Both the position numbers and the translations under genes were made by a program. DNA of 64,000 nt from Erodium maritimum (taxonomy: Eukaryota > Streptophyta > Magnoliopsida > Geraniales > Geraniaceae), in the NCBI GenBank assembly GCA_963921825.1, contig OY997588.1, positions 135,067,203 to 135,131,202 of the forward strand, in the 5' to 3' direction. Shown one piece after another: positions 22,447-34,179 of this stretch. Below the pieces are notes generated by a model, which was not told the origin of the DNA, did no database searches, and saw only the letters and a list, made by a program, of their open reading frames with translations. Numbering within the stretch: the stretch's first letter is position 1; the number at the start of each line of letters is the position of its first letter.

Positions 22447-22828
22447 GAGATAATTCCATTTTAGTACCCTAAAACTTTCGGATTTCGTTTTTAGTACCCT
22501 AAATGTTTTTTGTGCCACTTCAGTACCCTAAATCTTTGTTTATTCCAGTTTAGTACCCAATGTCTGATTTTCCATCTATTTTTGGATGGAAAAACGTCAT
22601 GTGCCTTGCACATGACCCTATCTTTTATAATAATACCAAAACTACCCTTCGGTAGTTTAAACAAATTGAATTTTTGAAAAATAAAAATGATTTTTTATAG
22701 ATAAAAAATCAGACGTTGGGTACTAAATGGAATAAACGAAGATTTAGGGTACTGAAGTGGCACAAAAAACATTTAGGGTACTAAAAACGAAATCCGAAAG
22801 TTTTAGGGTACTAAAATGGAATTATCCC
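22447..22828. mobile_element. Mutator-like MITE with about 130-bp TIRs
   Basis: A 382-bp element whose arms are almost perfect inverted repeats for about 130 bp. The ends read GAGATAATTCCATTTTAGTA and, reverse-complemented, GGGATAATTCCATTTTAGTA. Each arm repeats TAGTACCC three to four times. A perfect 9-bp target duplication TTTGATAAT lies at 22438-22446 and 22829-22837. The interior has a small palindrome, GTCATGTGCCTTGCACATGAC-like, which is also found in the MITE at 50936. It is non-coding and sits about 150 bp upstream of the ATG at 22982. Confidence 0.95.
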
Positions 22829-22981
22829 TTTGATAATTTATGTCGAATTTAAATCGGAAACATAACTTATAAATATCTGGATCCCACCTTCCTTAGTCCT
22901 CTCTAAAACATTCAGATATTTTACCTTTCCCTTTCCCAGTTTCGATCTCTTATCCAATTTCTCCGATTAACTGTTTGGGTT

Positions 22982-24051
22982 ATGGCTCGCGCCTTTTCTA
23001 AATCCCTAACCCTCCGCCTCTTGTCCCTCCCCAATCGTCCCATCCCTCCTCCTTCCCTCTGCCTCCGATCCCGATCCAACCACTCCTCCTCCGACGCCGA
23101 CCCTCTCTCCGCCGCCGACTCCGATCGGCTCATCAGGAAGCTCGAGGACGCCATCCAGTGCATCGTCGCCCGCCGTTCGGTCCCCGATTGGCTCCCCTTC
23201 CGCCCTGGTTTCTCCTACTGGGTCCCTCCCCTCCCCGCCGGTGGCTCTCTTGCCCTCCCTCAGCTCCTTGACAAACTGGCCAATCCCCTCTCCTCTGAGG
23301 AATCCTTGTCCACCACCACCGCCCGCGGCTGGCCTTCCTTCTCATTCTTCGTCCAAGGTACAGCCTCTCCCTTTTCCATGTTCGTCAATTACTAGTTTTG
23401 ATTGATTTGTTTTCAGGGGTTGAAAATGCTAACGAATTTGTTACTCTTTTTTTGTATTTTCAATTAAAATTTAGGCTCTCTAGTTTGTTACTATACTGTA
23501 CTGTCCGATTAGTATGTAATGCATATTGCTAAATTTTATGAACATAAAATCCCCCTTTCGAATTTATATAGTCCTTGTATTGTCTGTACCTATATCTATA
23601 TGAACAATCTCGTGTTCTTGTAGTAGAATTTTTTTGTCCTTCTACAAATAGCTTGGCAAGTTTTTGTGTTGCATCAGCTCAAAATGCTACCCAGGTCTCA
23701 TCACAATTTCATAGTCCACGAATTCGTGCTTGCGTATTGTACCTTGCCTAATAATGATTCAGGTTCTTGAGATATGTTCAAGGTTGTGCAGTATGCTGCA
23801 TTTCTTTATTTATTTATTTTGGGTATGTTCGGTGTGATATAGCTCATTGACCATCACTGGTTCTAAGTGGATTTCTAATGTTAATGGCTGTATATATAGG
23901 GCTGGGGAGATAATTGTGAAAGTGTATCACATTTTGATGTTGGTTGGTTCTTTGTTCATCTTTGTTTCTAGGTTCACCTCAACACCCTGTAGAAGTAGTG
24001 GGGAAAAGTTCAAACGGTTTATCTCAGACTGAGGACGATGAGGAAGCGTAA
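22982..24051 (+). CDS. Conserved plant protein of unknown function, 151 aa
   Basis: Two exons, 22982-23357 and 23972-24051, join in frame (376 + 80 nt) through a GT-AG intron to give 151 residues ending LSQTEDDEEA. The N-terminus MARAFSKSLTLRLLSLPNRP is basic and Ser/Leu-rich, like an organellar targeting sequence. A Ser/Asp stretch follows. The central part has LIRKLEDAIQCIVARRSVPD and then LPFRPGFSYWVPP, which looks like a conserved core and recalls small uncharacterised plant proteins, though no function is known to me. The C-terminus is acidic. The coding exon is distinctly GC-rich compared with its surroundings, as for a real gene. CT-rich sequence just upstream (22921-22980) suits a 5' leader. 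No transmembrane segment is evident. Confidence 0.75.
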
Positions 24052-24722
24052 GTCTCGATATTAGATGAGACTATCCTCCATGGTGAGTAAAATTTTGCAT
24101 TCATATGGTTGTACTTGTGACTTGTGAGAGTCTCTTTCAATCTTTGGCTGTGATCTGTGAGTCTTGGTTGTAAATATGTATCTTCATATTCGTAGAATTT
24201 GGCATATTAAGTTAAACATCTATTTCTAGGTTCATGTTTTGGAACTAATATATTTTTTTCTTCACTTTTTTTTTGTCTATCAACGATGAGGCACATTTTG
24301 AATTAGTTGGAATATGTTGATCCCGTCATATGTGTTTATATATTGACTCATAAATTTCATGCAGAAGAGGGAAATTAAAGCATAAATTTGTCAAGAGAGA
24401 GCTGTGCTTATCAAATGGAGGAGCTGTACATACGCACTTGGGTAGCAAGGCAGAAATAATATCTTTGTAGATGTCCACAAAGTGAAAATACAGTTGGTAT
24501 ATATTCAGTTTGTATGTGGAATGTAGAAGCACTTAGTTTGTACTAGCATTGATCATGCTGTTTTATAATCCTATCGTTTATGATTTGTCTTTCTAGTTCT
24601 TTTTGTTAGTGTTAATCTTAGTATTTGAATATAATAACTATTAACATGTTTATTATGTGATAAGATGACATGGCCGTGGAGGTGCTTATAACGTCGCAGT
24701 GGCTAAAGTGGTCCATCATGTT

Positions 24723-27700
24723 TCTTTTTTGATCAGCAAGACATAAATATAAAACCTCTTTAGAGGTTAAAGAGGAGTACATGTCGATCCATCTAAAGAC
24801 CAGACCCAAAAACCAAACCAAAAGGTATTAAAATGCAAACAAAGGGGGAAGGATATGAAAACCCCACAATACATGACTAGTGAGTGAAAACAAAACAAGT
24901 GTAGAGATGCTTGAGAATTGCCGTCATTTCAGCAAACACTGAGTTGAACTGAGAGCCTTCGAGATTATGCAGATCTCCAATCTGAAAATCAACCATAAGC
25001 ATTGAGATCATAAAGGCTGAAATGCTTCATTGACTTTGAACAATTGTGTAGAGAGTATTGATCTTCTAGAACCGAGCGTAAACAAACAGGAGTGATCCCA
25101 TGCTAGATGAGGGACAGCAAGGGAAACACCAGATGAAAAAAAGATCAATGTGATGACAGGCCCCAAATGAGAATGTCTCAAGAATGTAGAGGCAGTAAGC
25201 AGAGCCAGATTAACCTGCAGAACAACCAAAAGAAACAAAGGGGGCAAACCACTACATCAAGACAAACCAACCACTCAAACTTAAATATGATCTACCCTCA
25301 CACAAAGGGACTTAAAGAGAAAACTAACCACTCACACAAAGTCAGATACCCATCAGGAGAAGAAAGGACCTCACCACTCACAACACTCACCACCACCACC
25401 CCAAAAACCATCCCAAAACCCCAACCCCAAACTTCACTAGGCTCCAACTTACAAAGCAACAGGACCAGGACTGTGTAATTTCCAATCTAGGCAAGCTTTG
25501 GGGGAGAATTTCCAGTTGTTGAATGAGAAATATTTCTTTGCTTTGTGGAAGGATGATCATTCCCAAGTATAAGACTGTTGTACAATATTTTGAAAGATCT
25601 CTTCAGCAGAAGATAATTCACCTCCGAGTACCTTAGCATTTCTAGCTAACCATATATGCCATAATGTGAGTTGAAATAATTGGATCCAGTTTTGTTTATA
25701 TTTCCTCTTTTGCAGAGAAGGCCAAGAGATCAAGAAAGCTTTAACAGATCCAGAAATAACCACCACTGCCCCCCACCAAGCAGCTAACAGACACAAACAT
25801 GCCAAGCTCTTGCACAATGTAGCAAAATGTGACTTTCATCTTCAAGGTCCCAAAGGCAAATAGGACACAATAGTTCTTGTAGAGATAATGAAAGGCCTCT
25901 AGCTTCCAAAAAGCATTTTGAAGGTATTGCTTCATGGCAAGCCAGCCAAGAGAAAGCAGTAACCTTGGGAGGTATCCCAGGGATCCAAAGGAGGTTGCTC
26001 CATGCAGAAATTGAGTGAGATTGTGATCCTTGATATTCAAGAACCAAGTATAGCTTCCTTACAGTGAACCCTTTAGGATCCCACATCCAAATTAACACAT
26101 CTTCATGATCAGCAAGGGTTATACCATTCAGAATTGAGGAAAAGGTTACCCAATCCTGCTCAGCTCTGCCTCTAGGGGTTCTAGTAAAATCAAGATCCCA
26201 AACTGAACCAATCCATACTTCAGAAACCAGCATATTCTTAGATTGAGAGAGCACAAAAGCCTTTGAAATAAGTGTTTAAATGCAGTATCCCCCTACCAAG
26301 TGTCAAGCCAGAAGAAAACCCTTTCACAATTTCCAACTTTCCAATGAAGACCTTTAGAGCCAAAGAGCTCTTCAAATCTTGGCTCTTTGATCAGGTTTAG
26401 AATATGAGATATGAAACTGGGAGAACCTACTTTAGTGAAATTAGTTAAATCCCATTCATTGCTTCCCCATCCAAATTTTGCACAAATGACCAACTTGCAC
26501 AATGCATTATTTTTTAAAGCAAACCTCCACCACCATTTTGCTAAAAGTGCCAAGTTCATACTAGAGAGATTTTTGATTCCCAAGCCTCCATCCTTTTTTG
26601 ATTTACAGACCTTTCCCCAATTTACCTTGCAGCAACCTTTTCCAAAGAGCTTGCCATGCCATAAGAACTTTCTTTGCCATCTCTCCATACTCTTGATCAT
26701 TGCTTTTGGAGCCCTCAAAATTGAGAAGTAGTAGAGTGGTAATGCTCCCAGGGTTGACTTGATCAAGGTTATCCTGCCCCCAAAAGACAGTAGTTTTTCT
26801 TGCCATATGCCAAGAGATTGTTTGAATTTTTGAACTATAGGCTCCCAAGTTTGAATTCTTCTTGTATTGGCTCCAAGAGGAAACCCCAAATAGATTATAG
26901 GCAATGAGGAAACTGGGCAGTTTATTATAGAGTTTATGATCAACTCTTCTCCTTTTGAGAGATTCATAGGTATGATCTGTGATTTTTCATAATTGATAGC
27001 AAGACCTGAAGCTGAATGGAACATAGCTAGTGCAAATTTGAGACATCTGGCCTGATTTGGAATGGCCTCTATAAAAAAATTTGAGTCATCTGCAAACTGA
27101 AGGTGTGATATTACAGGGCCATGAAGAGATGATTTTACCCCATGAAATAGGTTGTTCAATGATCCTGCTTTCATTATTTGATTCAAGCCTTCAACAACCA
27201 AGACAAATATAAGAGGAGAGAGGGCACACCCTTGTCTAAGTCCTCTAGAGATTTGAAAATCTTAGCTGGGGGAGCCATTAATTAGGACTAACACAGAGGC
27301 ACTGAAGCAATAGAGCATCCACATTTTCCATCTAGCTTCAAAGCCCATTTTTTCTAGAATTTGCAACACATAGCTCCAACTAACTTTATCAAATGCTTTT
27401 TGGAAATCTGCCTTGAATATTAAAGTCTTTGTCTTTGATTTTTTGATAAAATCCACCACTTCAGATGCAATTAGAATCTCATCTATGATTTGCCTTCCAG
27501 CAATAAAACCTGATTGTTCATCCCCAACTAAGTTATTAATCACCATCTTAAGTCTGGTGGAGAGGACTTTAGATAGTATCTTGTAAGGGCCTCTCATGAG
27601 ACTGATTGACCTGTAGTCATTGAAGGTGAGGGGGGTATGCCCTTTAGGGATTAGAACCAGGAAGGAGGAGTTTATGCCTTTACCCAAATGTCCAGAATTA

Positions 27701-28450
27701 TAGAAATCCTGCAAGAAGAGCATGAAATCACTTTTAATAATCTCCTAGGCAACTTGAAAGAATCTTAAGGTGAAACCATCAGACCCCTGTGGATTTCTCC
27801 CCATTGCAGACCAAGATTGCTTGCAAAATTTCTTCTTCCATAAAAGGCCTTTCAAGCCAAATCTTTTCTTGTGTAGACAGAATGCTGAAGGGGAGGTCTT
27901 CAAGATCAATAAATTCAGAATTATCACTCTGGAAGGTGCTTTGGAAATGAGTGGTGGCTGCAGCTTTTATAAGCAGTGGATCTGATATGGTCTCTCCATT
28001 GACAAAAAACTGAGTTTAGGTGTTTCTTTTCTCCTTTGAAATTTGCTAATCTGTGGAAATAATTGGATCCTTTGTCCCCTTCATCAAACCATTTCCTCCT
28101 TGTTTTCTGACTCCACAATTTGACTAGTAACTTGTATTTTTTGATTAGATCAGCCTTAAAGGCCCCTCTTGCTGAGCTTTCTTGATCTGAAAGTACTTTA
28201 TCTTCAATTGCACTATCCAGATCATTAATGGCTGAGGTTAATTGATGGATTTGTGTTTCAAGAATTCCAAACACCTGAGAGTTCCAAAGCTTGAGATCAG
28301 CTCTTAGGAACTTTAGTTTCATCCAGAGTATATATTGAGGAGTGCCTAAGACTGTGTAGCTAGCCCAGAAAACAGAAACAACAAGGATAAATCTAGTGTC
28401 TTCCAGCCAAATATTCAGGAATTTGAATGGTCTTGGGCCCCAATCTAGCA
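24723..28450 (-). mobile_element. 5'-truncated LINE (L1-like)
   Basis: A minus-strand non-LTR retrotransposon that starts inside ORF2 at 28450 and ends in a 3' tail reading CTTGCTGATCAAAAAAGA on the minus strand at 24723. A 9-bp target duplication CATCATGTT flanks it at 24714-24722 and 28451-28459. This shows a genuine target-primed insertion that was truncated on arrival. It begins about 670 bp downstream of the 151-aa gene. Confidence 0.9.
25557..28450 (-). pseudogene. LINE ORF2 remnant (RT and zinc-binding domains)
   Basis: Starts at VLDWGPRPFKFLNIWL, the linker after the endonuclease, so the endonuclease is missing. The RT blocks are KGINSSFLVLIPKGHTP, GFIAGRQIIDEILIASEVVD, FKADFQKAFDKVSWSYVLQ, LRQGCALSPLIFVLVVEGL, then HLQFADDSNFF with the catalytic pair near 27085-27096. 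The C-terminal zinc-binding motif CPICLWDLEDESHILLHC has the form C-x2-C-x8-H-x4-C. Several stops and frameshifts (near 27920, 27730, 27250 and 26290) make it non-functional. The 3' untranslated region runs from 25556 to 24723. Confidence 0.92.
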
Positions 28451-28463
28451 CATCATGTTGAGA

Positions 28464-28925
28464 CATAGTCGGGTTATGGGGATGGGCACATCACCATTAT
28501 CGTTGCTATTATTGTTAATGCTTGTTACTTTTTACATTATAAACTGATTAGTATACAATAGAAATAAACCATGTTATGACTTCATAATATAAAGTATATT
28601 TCATTATTGTCTTGTGTTATTCTTCCATTTTTGTGTCTAACAATTGGTGTCGGAGTCGAGGTTAGAAGGAACGAGAAAATTATTCGAGGGGAAAACGAGT
28701 CATGCTTGTAGGTAGTGACTTGACTCATGTCGTTGTCTTATAACCTCGGTTCTGATACTAAATGTTGGAAACAAAATAGAGACAATGAATAACGCGGGAC
28801 AATAAAAATGTACTTATTAATGATTTCTAGTTTTTCAATGTTATACTATTTATAATGCAATAAATAACATGTTTTTATAATAATAGCAATGATAGTAATG
28901 ATGTTCCGATTTTCATGACCCGGCG
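28464..28925. repeat. Head-to-head LTR-like inverted repeat with two PBS-like sites
   Basis: The left part on the plus strand (GTCGGGTTATGG ... CACCATTATCGTTGCTATT ... TAACA then ATTGGTGTCGGAGTC) resembles the reverse complement of the right part (GCCGGGTCATGA ... CATTACTATCATTGCTATT ... CAACA then TTTAGTATCAGAACC). Each half ends in CA, followed within 3-4 bp by a sequence like the Met-tRNA primer-binding site. The two halves point inward at about 100 bp of unrelated centre. No coding sequence is present. It may be two TRIM-like LTR ends in inverted orientation. Confidence 0.6.
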
Positions 28926-30548
28926 TGTTGGATGTCCTCTAGATCCGACTTTTGTACTCGAAGATCTGGTCACGGTTGCATAGACCAAGGCTACTGGTGT
29001 TGAAGGTCGTTGTTTCTGGTGGCAGCGGAGTACTAGAAGCGTGTGACCACGGTGTCGATCGTGGCCCTAGTCTCGTGGCCGACGAAGTTTCCTACGTCTC
29101 GATCTAGATATAGTGTGGGACATGTTTCTCGAACTCCTTGGTCATAGATCGTTGTGGATCTGTTCGAGTCGTGCCTCCTCGTTGGTTGTTGTGGTATTGG
29201 GTCAGCTCGACGACGCTTTGTTCAGGTGCTGCTCCTTTTCAGAGAGGATATTCTTACTATCTTTTTCCTTACTTAAGTGTTATTGTTCCCATCTTTGTCC
29301 TTGTATCGTTTTTTGTCACGCCCCAAATCCGGTTTTGACCGGACTCGAGACGTGAACTTAAATAAACAATAAATAAAACATTTTAATACCAAAGCGAGTC
29401 TCAAAATAACCATTTAAACTTTGAATAATAATACGAGTCAACAATTCGGTAAAATCACACAGTTAAAGAGTATGAAAAAGGTAAACCAGTACGTCACTAA
29501 ACAATCTAGCCTAGGATCGTCGCTAGCTCCCAAGCATCGACCATCCAGCTAGTACAACTCCCGCTCAAGACCTGAAACACAACAAGGTAAGGGGTGAGCT
29601 TTCGCTCAGTAGAAAAAGTAGTTAAAGTTATGAACATCAGTTCACCACCACGAGTAACTGTCCAATTAGGGCATACTAGCAAAGCATAACTATCAACAAC
29701 GCCCCCGGAACAAGTACCCACCACCAATCACTCTCACAAGACCACAATCACATATGAAACAACGCACAAAGCCAACCAGCACGCACAGAGCACACAACAG
29801 AACAACACATAATTTAGTACAACCGTTCCCAACATCACCGGCTATCACAGCCCTTCTCATTTATGTCGTACCGGAACACAAAGCATCGGTCCCGACATAT
29901 TCCCGTCACCGAGACTCGGGGTAACATACCTGACCGGCAATACATTCAATCAGATGTCTTCCCGTCACAGAGACTCGAGGCCTCAAACATAACGGACCGG
30001 CACATACCTCGGTCGTAGCCTTCCCGGACCACATAGCATCGGGGTAATGGTTAAACCGTCCTCGTGCTCGATACTCTACACCGGCATACTCTCTCAGTGT
30101 AGGTATCATACCAGACTCACCTCCTCTTGGAACACACATCAAGAGAATAACACGCATCACAATGCCATAGTTCGACCACGGTGTACCAACCGAGCCAACT
30201 CACCATAACACACAATCGGTCTATCACTCACCCGATCATATCACAACCAAGGATTCACATTATATCAAACACGGCACACTTGCCCACACATAGTCACAAC
30301 ATGCTACACCGAGTATATCTTATTATGACTCTCAATCAACGGCTACAGCAAGCATCATGCATCTCAATCAACACACAACCCTAAGGCTCGACATGGCCAT
30401 TCTACCAGCACGACAATTTCCCAAGAATTGAAAGCGATTAAACTAGTGAATCACATCCTACATGTAAACTAGACTCGTCCGGTTATTATGTAATTGAAAG
30501 CGGTTATTCTAGTGAATCACATCCTATATGCGAACTAGGACCTTTCCG

Positions 30549-30550
<2 letters not shown>

Positions 30551-30590
<40 letters not shown>
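30551..30590. repeat. (ATT)n microsatellite
   Basis: About 13 uninterrupted ATT units inside the solo LTR. The related LTR at 17831 lacks this expansion at the equivalent AACCGGTTATTATNG-like place. Confidence 0.9.
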
Positions 30591-30591
<1 letters not shown>

Positions 30592-30904
30592 TACAAGCAT
30601 GCTAGTAACTTTCCACAATTAAACCGGTATTTGATATTTTCCCTACCTCAAAAAGTGATCAACTCTCAACTCCTAGCTGCTGACGACCTGGCTAGCTTCC
30701 CCTCCGTCTCGTCACGAAGTCCAAACGTCTCCTCCTCCCCTAGCTCGGGTCCAAAGTCTTGATCACAAAACAATTCGTGAATTAGGATTAATCCACAAAA
30801 AGTTTAAAGCAGAAAACGTTCCCGAATTACCCAAAAGAACTTGGTTATAGATAATCGTCCTAAAGTCGAAAGTCCAACAAAGTGGGCCCAAAGGTCCAAA
30901 ACCA

Positions 30905-31080
30905 GGTCAGTCACGGTTCGGGTCACGAATCCGTGGGCTGAACCGTCACGGTTCTCCTCACGGAACCGTGGCAGACGCCGTCACAATCTCCCTCACGGAG
31001 CCGTGGCAGACGCCGTCACAGTCTCCCTCACGGAGCCGTGACGCCTCCTGTCACGGTGCCCGTCACGGATCTGTGACGGT
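30905..31080. repeat. Cluster of GTCACGG/CCGTGAC palindromes
   Basis: Repeated CACGGAGCCGTGGCAGACG, GTCACAATCTCCCTCACGG and similar units with the same CCGTG/CACGG words as 18720-18865. One unit of about 40 bp is duplicated in tandem (near 30960-31040). Confidence 0.8.
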
Positions 31081-32626
31081 CTGGCACTGTTCATCGTCTT
31101 CTTCCTTCCAGCCTCGGGTTTTCACGAAATAAACTCCAAAACTCCATTTTTGACATTCTCAAACCTCCAAAACAGCTCCCAAATCGTCAATAAACCAATA
31201 CCCATCATGGGTTTTCATTAAAACTTCCACAAATCAAATTTAAAACATCATCCAATCTCCTTTTCACTCCATAAAACATCATCCATCAACCAAACTCAAA
31301 AACCCAACTCTTGTTCATCAATTTCTTCAAAACCCATGAACCCAATTCATCAAAAACGAAAAAGGATGGGATGCTCACCTTGGAAATAGAGAGGAGATGA
31401 AGAAAATGGAAGAATCAAGCCCTTTTGGTGAAGAAATGACCCAAAAAACTCCCTTTTTTCTCTCATTTATTCTTCTTCAAGCTTCAAGCTTCACTCTCTC
31501 TCTCCACCCTCTCTCCAAATTCGGCTACCTTGGGAAATGTGCTTAAATGTGCACCAAATGGTGCTTTAAACCTAGAGGGGATAGTGCTCAAAATACCCCT
31601 TTGCTTTATCTCTTCCCCAAAACAACTATTGAGGGTATAAGGGTCATAACACACTCATTTCTTCCCTTCCAAGATAGCATGGACACATGTCCATGCGGGG
31701 ATCACTCCCAGCTCAAATAAATCCAGCTCACTTAAATAATCAGGTTTAGTTCCTAATTGGACCGCGTTTGACCGAAAAAAACCCTAAGTTGACTTTACCC
31801 AATATTATAGTCGATTGAAAGGAAACGGCCAACTAAGCCAACCATAACGACGGCTAAGATTTTTGGGCCCCGGAAAGTTCCCGAATGACTCTCCAAGTCA
31901 TCGGTTGACTTTTCCGACAAATAGTCAACTCTCGCCGAAAACCTCTGGTTCGACCAGGTTCGACCGGGGGCGGTTCTTACATTTTTTCTTATAGGTTTCC
32001 TTCCACTATGGTGGTAAGGGCTCGTCGGTTATAGGTGTTGGATGTCGGTGAGTAGTTAAGGCAATTGTGCTTTCTGGATTGATTATCTTCATATTCGATT
32101 TAGGGTATAGTGAGTTCTTGTGGGCATCGCCCACTGGATCTGTCTCCGTCATTTGCAGTGTTGATCGTCGGCTTGTTAGTGACCGCCTTACTTTCAGTAT
32201 GAGAGGTAGATCCTAATGAGACAGGGTGCTCTTGAATCTGAGGTGGAGAAATGGGTCGTAATAAGTATAGTTTGAGCTTCATGGTTGGAAAGTCTGTGTT
32301 GTAAACTTTTTTTTAGTCTCTTGTGCTTTATGATTGTAAAATCCTGTTGTTTGGTTTTGTTTGGTTTTTCTGTTTTTTGGGTTAAGGTCTGTGCTTATAG
32401 TTCCCCCTTAGCAGAACTCCTTTGTAAGCGTGCCTCTTTTACCCTGCTTCTTCTTGAATCAGGGCATTCCGGCTCTTTTTGGATTCGGTCTTATCAATAA
32501 AATTTTCGAGCTTATAAAAAAATCCTACTTCTAGACCGATTTTCTTATTTATTTGTTTTGGGCTTCATGTTCTTAAAATCTAGTTATTAGACCTTAGTCA
32601 TTTGGTTTGCACCTTTATTGAGTTTT

Positions 32627-33851
32627 TTTATATCAACAAATTTTATTGATGGAACAAGTTTTCAAAATGAGAACAAGTCCAAGGGAAACTCTCGATTACT
32701 AATTGGAGCATGCATGTTCGACACCTCAAACCAGAACAATCCAAACAAAGGGTACACACAGGTCTTCAAACCCACATTAGGCTAACTTGTAGAAAACAAT
32801 ACAGAAGGTCTGAAATTAACCAGATTTAACTAACTTTAAGTACAACCAAAGCCCAACAAGGGGCAACCAAAATAAGAGAAACAAGACTAAAAATAGAGAA
32901 AAAACAGTGCAAGACAACGCAAGAGAAACTCAAACCCTCCGAAAGAAAGCAGAGTCACCAGCGCACAACCACGAAAACCAGACCTGCAACCAAACCCAGC
33001 AAACCTGCTATCCAAAACCCCTACCAGCCTTTTCTCAAGAACAGGGTCATACCGGCCAGGTCACACGACCAACAACTACACGATGGCCACCACCGGATCA
33101 CCATGAGGCCCAACACACAAGGGCAAGAGAGGAAAAGAACTAGGAAAGAGGAAAGGGAAGTCAGGAATTACCAATAAGAGGTTGGGGCTATCACCGCTAC
33201 TGCAGAACGAGTTGACCACAACCGAATGCACACCGAATTAGCACCCCCGAGGCCAGCACCAGCGGGGAGAAAACGGACCCAGACGACCCCCAATTAATCA
33301 CCAGCGACGAAGAGAGGAACAGATCTGGGAGGGCCACGACCGTCTACGAGCAGAGAACCTAATCGAGCACCACCACACCCACCAGATCTGATGACTTACT
33401 TCCCTTTGCACTGCTCAGTTTTGAAAAGAAACCTACCGGAGCCTGCACTCCACGACGAACCCTTGGGCGAGTATGTGTCCGACCGCTCTGAATCTCCACC
33501 GGTAGAGAGAGAAGAAGAAAGCCACACAACAAGGGGGAATGAATCCAAAGGGGACGAGAATGATGAGAAACAATGGTCCCCGCAGAGGAGGAAAAAGCCG
33601 GAGACGAAGAGAGGACAGATCTGAAGCGAAAAGCTTCAAATCTGAACCCTTTTCTAGCCAAACAGACGGAGAGACTGAAAGAGGGAGGAATGGAAGAAAA
33701 TGGAAAAAGAAGAAGCGAAAATGAGAAGGATACCCCGACGATGACCAGGGCCGGAAGCCATGGCCATCGTAGTGGCATCATGACAAGGAGAAGGGGAAGT
33801 GGGTCGGCCAGGATTTGGGGAGAAGAGAGAAAGAGAGGGCGAAGAAAAGTT
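32627..33851 (-). mobile_element. Non-coding LINE-like retroposon with 17-bp target duplication
   Basis: Flanked by the perfect direct repeat CACCTTTATTGAGTTTT at 32610-32626 and 33852-33868. On the minus strand the element starts at 33851 with pyrimidine-rich, GC-rich leader-like sequence and ends AATTTGTTGATATAAAAAAA at 32627. It is about 1.2 kb. The frames inside (for example 33781-33359) encode no recognised domain. Its 3' part (GGTTTGAGGTGTCGAACATG ... CATTTTGAAAAC) is related to the 3' part of the retroposon ending near 35620. Confidence 0.85.
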
Positions 33852-33868
33852 CACCTTTATTGAGTTTT

Positions 33869-34090
33869 CGAGGTTCGTTTCATAAGAATGCTCTTTTTTG
33901 TACTGGATCGATCCTTTTAGGATCCAGTATTTGGTTTGAGGTTAAAACACATATTCACCCTTCGAGTGTTTCTTGTTTAGGTCGAAACTAGTTTGGCGCT
34001 ATAGCTTGTATAAGCACTGTCCATATTTCTCATCTTTCATCATCTAAAAGATGGAGTTTAGAATATTTACTTTGCTTATTAAAAAAATTA
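33869..34090 (+). mobile_element. 3' part of a LINE-like retroposon hosting the previous one
   Basis: The sequence resumes after the 17-bp duplication and ends TTTGCTTATTAAAAAAATT at about 34071-34090, another tail of the same type. Together with 32522-32609 it would form an older non-coding retroposon into which the 32627-33851 copy inserted. No coding sequence. Confidence 0.45.
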
Positions 34091-34179
34091 TATTTCAACA
34101 TAGTTTTCTATTGGGCAACCCAACTCCACTATCCTAATATTGACATACTAATAATTATTGCAGTTGAATAAGTATTGAC

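Larger units (their letters stand above)
29314..31981 (-). mobile_element. Solo LTR, related to 17831-20628
   Basis: A 2,668-bp block running TGTCACGCCCC... to ...GGGGGCGGTTCTTACA. It is the reverse-oriented relative of the solo LTR at 17831, flanked by TTTTT on both sides (29309-29313, 31982-31986). On the minus strand it contains CTACTGAGCGAAAGCTCACC, the CCGTGAC palindrome cluster and a decayed version of the tandem-repeat zone (about 29870-30130). No internal retrotransposon genes are present. Confidence 0.88.
28926..32521 (+). mobile_element. Non-coding LINE-like retroposon, split by solo LTR
   Basis: The transcript-like sequence at 28926-29313 resumes at 31987 and ends with CGAGCTTATAAAAAAA at about 32508-32522, a tail similar to the other LINE-like elements. 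Words such as GTTGATCGTCGGC are shared with the retroposons at 11085 and 34180. The interruption is exactly the solo LTR plus its TTTTT duplication. No domain was recognised in any frame. The left boundary is uncertain and no target duplication was identified. Confidence 0.5.

Noticed and set aside
33359-33863. Several overlapping open frames of up to 140 codons
   Set aside because: They lie in the GC/CT-rich 5' part of a non-coding retroposon with a 17-bp target duplication; no frame has a recognisable domain.
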